NCBI GenBank assembly: GCA_948896875.1
Contig: CAQUWW010000047.1
Coordinates: 1 to 19,801, forward strand
Reading direction: 5' to 3'
DNA from: an uncultured Acetatifactor sp.
GTDB lineage: Bacteria > Bacillota > Clostridia > Lachnospirales > Lachnospiraceae
Length of the DNA stretch: 19,801 nucleotides
Positions 1 to 6,170 of this stretch are shown piece by piece; positions within the stretch are counted from its first letter, which is position 1, and each line of letters opens with the position of its first letter. The position numbers and the translations under genes are program-made. The notes under the pieces were generated by a model. It did no database searches. It saw nothing but the letters and a program-made list of their open reading frames with translations, and was not told the DNA's origin.

Positions 1-495
1 CTGCAGAGTATGCCAAGAGTGAATACAGATGAAATATTGAGAGAGTTTGGCGATTGGAGAGATATGGCTGATGTTATGACTGCCGGAAAAATTGCAGTAA
101 AGAAAATTGCTAAGTATTTTGATGAAGGCATTACTTTTAATCAGGAAACTACATTGTGCGGAAAGTCAATAATAAATAATATAACAAAAGCAAAGAATAG
201 AGGATATTTTATTGAACTACATTATATCGGGGTTGAGAGTGCAGAGATTGCAAAAGAAAGAGTAGCCAGACGTATTGAGCAGGGTGGTCATGGTATTGCA
301 GAGCAGGATATAGAAAGAAGGTATATTGAGACATTTGGTAATTTGAAAACTGTTCTGCCGAAGTGTGATTTGACGGCATTTTATGATAATACAATAGAAT
401 TTCGCAGATTTGCAATATATAAGAATGGAATTGCAGTTAGAATTTCGCATAATGTACCGAATTGGTATGAAAGATTCGTGGCAGATATGGTGTAG
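1..495 (+). CDS. Zeta-toxin-like P-loop kinase (COG4185 type), 5' end outside window
   Basis: The frame is open from the first base, so the gene starts before the window. The first methionine at base 10 is probably internal. What remains fits the middle and end of the zeta-toxin-like predicted kinase family: RVNTDE near the start, then FNQETTLCGKSI, an arginine-rich lid region with GGHGI, an IERRY segment and a late YDNT. The Walker A loop, normally about 20 residues upstream of RVNTDE, would lie before base 1, so activity cannot be judged. Zeta toxins phosphorylate UDP-sugars, but the substrate of this subfamily is not established. The sequence is AT-rich compared with the genes after 1100. 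An XRE antitoxin-like gene follows about 310 bases downstream, but nothing shows that the two form a pair. Confidence 0.72.
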   Translation: MQSMPRVNTDEILREFGDWRDMADVMTAGKIAVKKIAKYFDEGITFNQETTLCGKSIINNITKAKNRGYFIELHYIGVESAEIAKERVARRIEQGGHGIAEQDIERRYIETFGNLKTVLPKCDLTAFYDNTIEFRRFAIYKNGIAVRISHNVPNWYERFVADMV

Positions 496-644
496 ATACT
501 TTATAATAGGTTATATGCGATTTCATGAAGCGTTATGGGTAACTGACGCGTAACTTACAAAGGAGTGGAAAATGCCGTATTTTGGCCGTTTGGAACTATG
601 CAAGAGATAGGCAGATATTATATTCAAGAACAGAAAAGAGACAG

Positions 645-678
645 AAAACCCACAGACAGATTTTGTTTGTGGGTTTTT
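645..678. terminator. Hairpin terminator, AT-flanked, possibly bidirectional
   Basis: A 14-bp stem (645-658 with 664-677, one G-T pair) has a 5-base loop. AAAA opens the left arm and TTTTT (674-678) closes the right arm, so it can work in either direction. It lies between the zeta-toxin-like gene and the promoter of the XRE gene and separates the two transcription units. The rest of 496-805 holds no gene I can support; the only other element seen is the promoter/operator at 706-734. Confidence 0.6.
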
Positions 679-705
679 AGGTATGACGGAAATGTTATAA
701 TGTGT

Positions 706-734
706 TTGACATATGTTATCATATATGATAACAT
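706..734 (+). promoter_or_regulatory. Promoter with overlapping 22-bp palindromic operator for the XRE gene
   Basis: TTGACA (706-711) is followed after 17 bases by TAACAT (729-734). A perfect 22-bp palindrome occupies 713-734, with half site ATGTTATCATA. It fills the spacer and covers the -10, so a protein bound there would block RNA polymerase. Autoregulation by the XRE protein encoded 73 bases downstream is the natural inference. Confidence 0.65.
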
Positions 735-806
735 GGTAGTAAGCAAAGGAAGTGATAAAAATTATTGAATTAGATTTATGGAGGATTATAAAAGGAGGTC
801 TGAATC

Positions 807-1091
807 ATGAGTAAAGCAGGGATATCTTTTGAAGAAATGAAAACTGATATGCTCAAGGATGAAGAATTTAAAATAGAGTATGAAAAGTTGAAGCCCAGAT
901 ATGAAGCAATTGAACAGATTATAAGAGCAAGGAAAGAACAAAATATAACACAAGCAGAACTTGCTAAAAGAGTAGGTACACAGAAAAGTAATATTTCCAG
1001 GCTGGAAAGCGGAAATTATAATCCCAGTTTGGATTTCCTTGCCAAAATAGCAGAATCGCTTGGGAAAAAAATATCTGTGACGTTAAATTAG
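807..1091 (+). CDS. XRE/HigA-type helix-turn-helix antitoxin-like regulator
   Basis: A 94-residue protein. The acidic N-terminal segment (about 10-33, LKDEEFKIEYEKLKP) is typical of antitoxins paired with RelE/HigB-type toxins. It is followed by an XRE helix-turn-helix at about 36-91, with TQAELAKRVGTQKSNISRLE as the DNA-reading part. AGGAGG lies eight bases before the ATG. In this family the toxin gene normally sits directly upstream and overlaps or nearly touches the antitoxin. Here the 73 bases between the operator and the start hold no toxin, so the gene looks like an orphan antitoxin or a stand-alone repressor. It reads straight into the GNAT gene 14 bases downstream. Base composition is AT-rich like the region before it and unlike the GNAT gene. 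Confidence 0.82.
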   Translation: MSKAGISFEEMKTDMLKDEEFKIEYEKLKPRYEAIEQIIRARKEQNITQAELAKRVGTQKSNISRLESGNYNPSLDFLAKIAESLGKKISVTLN

Positions 1092-1105
1092 TGGAGGTAT
1101 CGTAA

Positions 1106-1627
1106 ATGAAAGTGGAAAAAATTGAGACACCGCGTCTGTATCTGCGAGGGTTTACCCGGGAGGATGCCAGATTTGCAATCGGCATCTGGAACGATCGGGA
1201 AATGGGAGAGTATCTGGCAGATCCGGCTTTGGAAGAGGGGGATATAGACCCTGACTATTTGAAGGAGATCGAGGTGCTGGGAGAGGATGAGGAGTGCTGC
1301 TACCTGATTGCAGAGGACAGGGGGACAGGAGAAAGGATTGGAACCTGCAGCTTTATTCCCATGGAAAACGGAGGAATCTATGACATTGCCTATTGCGTAC
1401 ATAAGTCCCATTGGAGGCAGGGGTATGCCACGGAAATGATCAAAGGAATGGTAGAGTATGCGCGCCGTCATGGAGCGAAAAAGATTACGGTTACAGTGGA
1501 TAAGAAAAATACAGCTTCGAATGGAGTCATGAAAAAGCTGGGATTTGCAGTGGCGGCGGAGGGAAGCTATAAAAAACGGGGAACCGACAGAGAATGTTCA
1601 GATTACAAGTATGAGCTTCTGACATAA
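1106..1627 (+). CDS. GNAT acetyltransferase, RimJ/RimL-like
   Basis: A 173-residue protein of normal GNAT length. The N-terminus (IETPRLYLRGFTREDA) is that of the RimJ/RimL-type Acetyltransf_3 group. The acetyl-CoA pyrophosphate loop is RQGYAT at 104-109, and the C-terminal motif N-x-x-S-N-G-V-M-K-K-L-GF lies at about 135-147. It probably transfers acetyl from acetyl-CoA to an amine, but the substrate cannot be named. GGAGG is eight bases before the ATG. No separate promoter is evident in the 14 bases after the XRE gene, so co-transcription is likely. The sharp rise in GC at this gene suggests it belongs to the core side of the junction. I see no sign that it is a TacT-type toxin, and the antitoxin-like neighbour is XRE, not ribbon-helix-helix. 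Confidence 0.85.
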   Translation: MKVEKIETPRLYLRGFTREDARFAIGIWNDREMGEYLADPALEEGDIDPDYLKEIEVLGEDEECCYLIAEDRGTGERIGTCSFIPMENGGIYDIAYCVHKSHWRQGYATEMIKGMVEYARRHGAKKITVTVDKKNTASNGVMKKLGFAVAAEGSYKKRGTDRECSDYKYELLT

Positions 1628-1634
1628 TAAAGAG

Positions 1635-1665
1635 CTGCCGCATTTACGATTGATAAATGCGGCAG
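1635..1665. terminator. Shared hairpin between convergent genes
   Basis: A perfect 12-bp stem (CTGCCGCATTTA at 1635-1646 with its complement at 1654-1665) has a 7-base loop. It lies eight bases after the GNAT stop and ten bases after the stop of the convergent gene. The minus-strand side is followed by CTCTTTATTA, a weak U-rich tract. The plus side has no clear U-tract. It probably serves both genes. Confidence 0.6.
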
Positions 1666-1675
1666 AATTCGGTCT

Positions 1676-1900
1676 TTACTTTTTCAAAAAGCTTTTTAAA
1701 GCATCTACGGAATCGGAAACCTTGTCCGCCGTCAATCTGGCCTTTACGCCCTGGACAACCTGATTGACCACATCGTCCGGCAAATCTATGCCCAGCACGC
1801 TTTCCAGCGCTTTTACAGGATCTTTTTGGAATTGTTCCTGCAGATTTTTGTCCTTGGTGATTTTATCTACCGCTTTGGCAATCTGTTCTTTTATATCCAT
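1676..1900 (-). CDS. Small NHLP/Nif11-leader-like protein, function unknown
   Basis: A 74-residue charged protein. The start at 1900 is chosen because AGGAGG lies eight bases before that ATG; the upstream in-frame ATG at 1939 lacks one. The central segment (FQKDPVKALESVLGIDLPDD) has the layout of the leader domain of NHLP/Nif11 precursor peptides: a D-P-x-x-A-L helix, then L-G-(I/V)-x-L-P-D-D. Unlike RiPP precursors, the part after the leader-like segment is an ordinary charged helix without Cys/Ser/Thr-rich or Gly-Gly cleavage features, and no modifying enzyme is nearby. It is more likely a stand-alone protein sharing the fold. It has its own promoter, so it is a single-gene unit. Confidence 0.75.
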   Translation of the reverse strand: MDIKEQIAKAVDKITKDKNLQEQFQKDPVKALESVLGIDLPDDVVNQVVQGVKARLTADKVSDSVDALKSFLKK

Positions 1901-1948
1901 CGGAATGTCCTCCTTTCTTTTACTTCGTAATTCTATCATTCCATGTCC

Positions 1949-1978
1949 ATTATAACCGCTGTCATAAGAGATTGTAAA
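1949..1978 (-). promoter_or_regulatory. Sigma-A promoter of the NHLP-like gene
   Basis: On the minus strand, TTTACA (1978-1973) and TATAAT (1954-1949) are 18 bases apart. Transcription would begin near 1942, about 40 bases before the start codon at 1900. This separates the small gene from the 4Fe-4S gene that ends at 2006. Confidence 0.7.
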
Positions 1979-2005
1979 GAAAAAAGCAGAATTTTACCAT
2001 AAAGG

Positions 2006-2839
2006 TCAGGAGGAGCGCCTGATAAAATGGATACAGTTCGTTGGGCAGGCTTTCGCACATTTTCCGCAGCGGATGCATTCCGGGGAACGGGAAATTTCTT
2101 CGGGAGAAAGGGACACGGGGCAGGCTTTTTGACAGGACATACAGGAGATGCATTTTTCCTTTTCCCAGTGGAGCCGGACAAGGCTGAAGCGATTAAACCA
2201 GCCATAAATTGCCCCAAGGGGGCACAGGTATTGGCAGAAGGGCCGGTAGACTTTCACGGAGAGCAGGAGAAGCAGAAGCAGGATCCCCAGCTTCCAGAAG
2301 AACAATCCGCCGGTCTGTCCCCGGAGCAAAGGATTGGCAGCCAAAAGAGGCAGGGCGCCAAGGAGGGTGCCGGAAGGGCATAAGTATTTACAGAAGGCGG
2401 GAACTTTAGCAAAGCCGTCGAAGAGGAAGAAGGAACCCACGCCCACCAGGAGAAACAGAACCAGATATTTTCCATATTTCAGAACACGATGGAAGGGCAG
2501 CCTTTTCTTCTTGCGGAAAAGGGGAATTTTGTGCAATAAATCCTGTACAAGTCCAAAAGGACAGAGCCAGCCGCAGACGAAGCGTCCCAGGAGACTTCCG
2601 AACAGGAAGAGAAATCCCAGAGCGACAAAAGGAACATGATACCCCTCTCGATTCAACAGAGCCTGCAGAGCGCCAATAGGGCAAGCCGCCACGGCCCCCG
2701 GGCAGGAATAGCAGTTGAGACCCGGGACACAAAATTTTTTTAAAGTCCCCTGATAAATTTTCCCCTTTAGAAAGCCATATACATAACCATTTGTAAGACT
2801 GGTAAAAAAAAGCTGTACGATCAGTCGTATTTTTTTCAT
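2006..2839 (-). CDS. Membrane 4Fe-4S binding protein, NapH/CcoG-like
   Basis: A 277-residue membrane protein with hydrophobic segments at about 67-85, 124-141, 155-170 and 180-197. Cysteine motifs in order: CVPGLNCYSCPG (37-48), CGWLCPFG (89-96), CKYLCPSG (150-157), CQYLCPLG (202-209), then two ferredoxin-like 4Fe-4S motifs, CISCMSCQKACP (230-241) and CIRCGKCAKACP (255-266). The paired C-x-x-x-CP motifs in a membrane setting are typical of the NapH/CcoG/RdxA group, which passes electrons across or along the membrane. It is the last gene of a minus-strand operon behind a TlpA-like thioredoxin and a small CXXC protein. A role in delivering reducing power to extracytoplasmic thiols is therefore plausible, but it is an inference. 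CAGGAG lies seven bases before the ATG. Confidence 0.85.
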   Translation of the reverse strand: MKKIRLIVQLFFTSLTNGYVYGFLKGKIYQGTLKKFCVPGLNCYSCPGAVAACPIGALQALLNREGYHVPFVALGFLFLFGSLLGRFVCGWLCPFGLVQDLLHKIPLFRKKKRLPFHRVLKYGKYLVLFLLVGVGSFFLFDGFAKVPAFCKYLCPSGTLLGALPLLAANPLLRGQTGGLFFWKLGILLLLLLLSVKVYRPFCQYLCPLGAIYGWFNRFSLVRLHWEKEKCISCMSCQKACPVSLSPEEISRSPECIRCGKCAKACPTNCIHFIRRSS

Positions 2840-2913
2840 TTTCTAACTCCTGTCCGCTTCGGCAGATATTCCTAATCACTATAAGACCCCATGAGACACT
2901 GCCTTCGTACACT

Positions 2914-3066
2914 TCATCCCAGGCCGATACATTCCATACAGATCATGACTGCTTTTCTCCAGATGATTTCCAGCTGTCCGTCGGCTGTACCTATACACAG
3001 AAAGAGAAGGCCGGCCAACATTCCACAAAGCCAGAAATTCTGTTTACAACTCTTCCAGAAGCCCAT
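2914..3066 (-). CDS. Small membrane CXXC protein, CD1871A-like
   Basis: A 50-residue protein. The ATG at 3066 has AAGGAG seven bases upstream and overlaps the end of the thioredoxin gene by 23 bases, a normal arrangement for translational coupling. One hydrophobic segment runs at about 11-27. The C-terminus is AVMICMECIGLG, with Cys43 and Cys46 forming the CXXC and the chain ending four residues later. This layout (short N-terminus, one membrane helix, terminal C-x-E-C-I-G) matches the CD1871A family of CXXC-motif proteins of Clostridia, whose function is unknown. Its place between a TlpA-like thioredoxin and a membrane 4Fe-4S protein suggests it is the membrane thiol carrier linking them; this is an inference. 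It is short enough to be missed by automatic gene calling. Confidence 0.8.
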   Translation of the reverse strand: MGFWKSCKQNFWLCGMLAGLLFLCIGTADGQLEIIWRKAVMICMECIGLG

Positions 3067-3661
3067 CGATTATCTCCTTCCAGTCTTCTTTGGCCATGGA
3101 ACCCACCACCGTATCCAGAATCCTGCCTTCTTTGTCCAGAAAGAAGGTGGTAGGCACAGCAGTCACCTCTGTCAAAAGCGCATTGTAAAGGGACTCATTG
3201 AGAAGCAGATGAGGATAGGCTGCATTTGTCTGTTCAATCAGGCTTTCAGCCTTTTCTATCACAGATTCTTTCGCGCCTTCCTGCACATCGCTGACAATGC
3301 CGATGAGCTGAAAGTCTGTTGCTTCATACTCACCGGCCAGTTCGCCCAGGCCCGGCATTTCCCGCAGGCAGGGATTACAATAGGTAGCCCATACATTGAT
3401 CATGGTGAGTCTGGTCCCTGAAAGGACATCGGAGGAAACGGTATTTCCCTCCATATCCTGGGCTGTAAAGGTGACGGTGTCCGGCGTGTCTTCTTCCTGA
3501 GAAGATGTGACTGCGTTGTGGGAGCTGTTGTCTGCTCCTTCCACAGCCGACCCGGGAGAACTGTGGGCAGGCTCCTTTGCTTCTTCCTGGGCAGAACAAC
3601 CGCAAGATAAAGTAAGAATCAAAATGGCTGATAATAAATAGGAAATAAATTTGCGACACAT
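3044..3661 (-). CDS. TlpA/ResA-like thioredoxin lipoprotein
   Basis: A 205-residue protein. The N-terminus has a positive start, a hydrophobic core (5-18) and two candidate lipid-anchor cysteines (Cys20 and Cys22). The lipobox is not perfect, so anchoring is likely rather than certain. Residues 25-60 are a low-complexity Ser/Glu-rich linker. The thioredoxin domain covers about 62-205: WATYCNPC at 91-98 (active-site Cys95 and Cys98) and the cis-proline in TAVPTTF (Pro170). The family reduces or exchanges disulfides outside the membrane. No CcdA/DsbD-type partner is present. The genes directly downstream encode a small CXXC membrane protein and a 4Fe-4S membrane protein, which could supply electrons instead. 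It starts 28 bases after holA ends, so it probably shares the holA transcript. Confidence 0.88.
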   Translation of the reverse strand: MCRKFISYLLSAILILTLSCGCSAQEEAKEPAHSSPGSAVEGADNSSHNAVTSSQEEDTPDTVTFTAQDMEGNTVSSDVLSGTRLTMINVWATYCNPCLREMPGLGELAGEYEATDFQLIGIVSDVQEGAKESVIEKAESLIEQTNAAYPHLLLNESLYNALLTEVTAVPTTFFLDKEGRILDTVVGSMAKEDWKEIIDGLLEEL

Positions 3662-3689
3662 AGAAAACGGTTTCCTTTCTTAAGCTTTT

Positions 3690-4670
3690 CTACTCGATGA
3701 ATACGGATAAAATGAGAATCTCCACGCTCATGATATCGTTGATTTTACCAGTCTTGACAGCTTCCTCGGCCTCCACGCATTTTACCACCGCATTGCGAAG
3801 CGCGGAAGACTTGAAGCGGGCGGCCTGGCTCACATATTTGCCCGCGATAAAAGGCGCGACACCGATTTTAGAGCCGATGGTTCGGTTGTCAAAACCTCTG
3901 GATTTCAGCTCTTTTGTCTGCAGCAGCATATTGCACTGTCTTGCAAGCAAGAACAGAATACGCATGGGAGGCTCCTTCAGGGCCAGTAAATCATAGTACA
4001 GATCCAGTGCCTGTTTCTGTTGACCGGCGGCGATGGCGTTGATCATATCGAAAATGTGATTGCCGATACGGGTGGTACAGATGGCCTCCACATCCTCGGA
4101 AGTAACCACATCCCGGCCCATGCAATAGCAGATCAGCTTTTCCAGTTCCATCTGTATATTTTCCATGTCCGTACCGGTTTTGGATAAAATGAGCTGTGCG
4201 GTCGCTTCGGTGATACGCATTCCCTCTCTGGCCAGGATACCGGCAATCCAACGATTTAAGGTCTTATCATCCTGCATGGTAAATTCACAGACATATCCTT
4301 TTGACTGGACTGCCTTATACAGTTTGCTCCTTTTGTCCACGTCATTTTCTGTGAAGACGAAAAAAGTAGTTTCATTGGGGGAGGACAGGTATTCTGCCAT
4401 TTTTTCTCCGCCGGATTTAAACAGGCCGCTGTCTGTGACAAAGATAATGCGGCGGTCGCCGAAAAAGGGAAGGGTTTCGGCCAGATCTATGACTTCTCCT
4501 ACGGAGATATCCTTTCCCGCATAGAAATGTGTGTTCATGGTATCGTTATCTTCGCATAGAGCCTTGCGAAGCTTTTCGCGGTACTGTCTGCGCAGGTATC
4601 GTTCTTCTCCATAGAGCAGATAGACCTGCCTGAATTTTCCCTGTTTAATGTCATCATTTATCTGTTTCAT
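3690..4670 (-). CDS. holA: DNA polymerase III delta subunit
   Basis: A 326-residue protein of the usual HolA length. The start at 4670 is chosen because the protein then opens with MKQINDDIKQGKFRQVYLLY, the conserved HolA beginning (VYLLYGEERYLRRQ), and AAAGGA lies eight bases upstream; a longer frame back to 4778 adds unrelated residues. Further support comes from TLPFFGDRRIIFVTDSG, the FVFTENDVDKRSKLYK segment and the helical C-terminal domain with KEPPMRILFLLARQ. In the clamp loader, delta opens the sliding clamp. Its promoter lies at 4737-4766. The operon then continues into redox genes unrelated to replication. Confidence 0.93.
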   Translation of the reverse strand: MKQINDDIKQGKFRQVYLLYGEERYLRRQYREKLRKALCEDNDTMNTHFYAGKDISVGEVIDLAETLPFFGDRRIIFVTDSGLFKSGGEKMAEYLSSPNETTFFVFTENDVDKRSKLYKAVQSKGYVCEFTMQDDKTLNRWIAGILAREGMRITEATAQLILSKTGTDMENIQMELEKLICYCMGRDVVTSEDVEAICTTRIGNHIFDMINAIAAGQQKQALDLYYDLLALKEPPMRILFLLARQCNMLLQTKELKSRGFDNRTIGSKIGVAPFIAGKYVSQAARFKSSALRNAVVKCVEAEEAVKTGKINDIMSVEILILSVFIE

Positions 4671-4736
4671 TGCATAAATCCTTTGCCGAATCGCTGTGGA
4701 TATCCCGGGGAATCTGCCGGATATGTTTCTGTTCTT

Positions 4737-4766
4737 ATTGTGCCTTCTTTCGGGAGAGGATGTCAA
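4737..4766 (-). promoter_or_regulatory. Promoter of the holA operon
   Basis: On the minus strand, TTGACA (4766-4761) is followed after 18 bases by CACAAT (4742-4737). It diverges from the gntR promoter, whose -35 starts at 4812, so the two -35 boxes are about 45 bases apart. Confidence 0.55.
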
Positions 4767-4811
4767 GTGTTTTTTCAAGATTACTTTTTTTGTAGTAAAA
4801 GGCAGTTCTGC

Positions 4812-4840
4812 TTGACAAGGAAATTTTATTGTGATATAAG
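4812..4840 (+). promoter_or_regulatory. Promoter of the gntR-ABC operon
   Basis: TTGACA (4812-4817) and TATAAG (4835-4840) are spaced by exactly 17 bases. The -10 runs into the operator at 4837-4865. Transcription would start inside that inverted repeat, about 50 bases before the gntR start codon. Confidence 0.8.
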
Positions 4841-4865
4841 TGTATTAATGCGATTAATACACTTA
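4837..4865. promoter_or_regulatory. Inverted-repeat operator, probable GntR/YtrA site
   Basis: Two perfect 13-base arms (TAAGTGTATTAAT at 4837-4849 and its complement at 4853-4865) flank a 3-base centre, GCG. The repeat overlaps the -10 and the expected start of transcription. Its GTGTA...TACAC ends resemble known operators of YtrA-subfamily GntR repressors. Because the first gene downstream encodes such a repressor, autorepression of the whole operon is the likely job. Confidence 0.75.
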
Positions 4866-4899
4866 AGACGTATAAGACAATTCAGGAAAGGGAGGTATC

Positions 4900-5271
4900 A
4901 TGATTCTGTTAGATTATCGAGATAAACGCCCTATCTATGAGCAGGTGGTGGAGAAGCTGGAAAGGCTCATTGTAAGCGGCGGATTGGAACCTCTGACCAA
5001 GATGCCCAGCGTGCGGAGCCTGGCCATGGAACTTTCCGTGAATCCGAACACAGTACAGCGTGCCTATGCCCAGCTGGAGCAGGACGGCTACCTGTACACC
5101 GTATCCGGACGAGGCAGCTTTGTGACTGCGGAGAATGAATGGCGGGAGAACAGACAGGGCAAGATTTTGCAGGAATGGAAAAGTATTACTTTGCAGGCGA
5201 AGGAGGCGGGACTGGGGGAAGACCGGCTTTCCGAAGAGTTGCATCTGCTATATGGGGAGGGAGGACAATGA
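4900..5271 (+). CDS. GntR family repressor, YtrA subfamily
   Basis: A 123-residue protein. The winged helix-turn-helix lies at about 10-76 (PIYEQVVEKLERLIVSGGL, then PSVRSLAMELSVNPNTVQRA, then the wing YTVSGRGSFV). A short helical tail of about 45 residues replaces the large ligand domain of other GntR proteins, which is the mark of the YtrA subfamily. Such repressors usually control a neighbouring ABC exporter and often respond to cell-wall or membrane stress. GGGAGG is four bases before the ATG. The stop overlaps the ATPase start (ATGA at 5268-5271), so translation is coupled. Confidence 0.92.
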   Translation: MILLDYRDKRPIYEQVVEKLERLIVSGGLEPLTKMPSVRSLAMELSVNPNTVQRAYAQLEQDGYLYTVSGRGSFVTAENEWRENRQGKILQEWKSITLQAKEAGLGEDRLSEELHLLYGEGGQ

Positions 5272-6170
5272 TTGCATTTCAGGAGATCAGCAAATATTTT
5301 GACAAAGTGAAAGCCATTGACAATGTCACTGCTACTATCGAAGAAGGGCATGTGTTCGGACTGATCGGCACCAACGGTGCGGGAAAGTCCACGCTGCTGC
5401 GTTTGCTGTGCGGGGTGATGAAGCCGGACAGGGGGAGCATTACCGTGGACGAGGAACCGGTGTATGACAATCCCCGGGCCAAAGCCAGGATTTTCTATAT
5501 TTCCGACGATCAGTATTTTTTCAAAAGCGGGACGCCGAAGGATATGCTGCGGTTGTACCGAACCTACTATCCCGGCTTCGACACGGAGAAATGGAAGGAA
5601 ATGATGGAGAAATTCGGGTTGGATCCCGACAGGAAGATCAATACCTTTTCCAAAGGAATGAAAAAGCAGCTTTCGGTTATCTGTGGGATCTGTGCCAACA
5701 CGAAGTATCTGTTCTGTGATGAAACTTTTGACGGTCTGGACCCGGTAATGCGGCAGGCTGTAAAAACCGTGTTTGTCAGGGAGATTGAAGAGAGGGGACT
5801 GACGCCGGTAATTGCTTCCCATAATCTGCGGGAGCTGGAGGATATCTGCGAATACGTGGGACTTTTGCATAAGGGCGGTATTCTCTTCGAAAAAGATATT
5901 GATGAAATGAAGCTGAATATACATAAGGTGCAGTGTGTGGTGAAGGAAGAAGCGCAGCTGAAGCAGATCAGGGAGACGCTGGAGGTGGTGACAATGGAGA
6001 ACAGAGGGGCGTTGTACACTTTTACGGTCAGGGGAAAGAGAATGGAGCTGGAAGCCTTTCTGGAACAGCTTGCGCCGGTCTTTTATGAATTGCTGCCATT
6101 GTCTCTGGAGGAGATCTTTATCAGTGAAACGGAGGTGAAGGGGTATGACGTCAAAGCACTTATTCTTTAG
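5268..6170 (+). CDS. ABC transporter ATP-binding protein
   Basis: A 300-residue protein. The start at 5268 is preferred over the longer frame from 5139 because it has GGGAGG before it, overlaps the gntR stop, and gives the usual ABC N-terminus (MIAFQEISKYF). Walker A GTNGAGKST at 34-42, signature FSKGM at 127-131, Walker B with catalytic Glu LFCDE at 148-152 (followed by T rather than the usual P), and the switch His185. The region beyond about 205 is an accessory C-terminal domain. It should power the membrane protein encoded next, with which it overlaps by 26 bases. The substrate is unknown; in YtrA-controlled systems it is often a peptide or lipid-active compound. Confidence 0.94.
   Translation: MIAFQEISKYFDKVKAIDNVTATIEEGHVFGLIGTNGAGKSTLLRLLCGVMKPDRGSITVDEEPVYDNPRAKARIFYISDDQYFFKSGTPKDMLRLYRTYYPGFDTEKWKEMMEKFGLDPDRKINTFSKGMKKQLSVICGICANTKYLFCDETFDGLDPVMRQAVKTVFVREIEERGLTPVIASHNLRELEDICEYVGLLHKGGILFEKDIDEMKLNIHKVQCVVKEEAQLKQIRETLEVVTMENRGALYTFTVRGKRMELEAFLEQLAPVFYELLPLSLEEIFISETEVKGYDVKALIL

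Noticed and set aside
565..768. Open frame of 67 codons starting with GTG, preceded by AGGAG
   Set aside because: It runs through the terminator hairpin at 645-678 and the promoter/operator at 706-734, has no recognisable protein features, and the ribosome-site match is too close to the start.
752..814. Twenty-codon GTG-started frame overlapping the XRE start by ATGA, possible toxin remnant or leader peptide
   Set aside because: The purine-rich bases abut the GTG too closely to act as a binding site, and the translation does not resemble the C-terminus of any RelE/HigB toxin I know.
2027..2383. Plus-strand open frame of 118 codons opposite the 4Fe-4S gene
   Set aside because: It is antisense to a gene with clear cysteine motifs and has no family resemblance.
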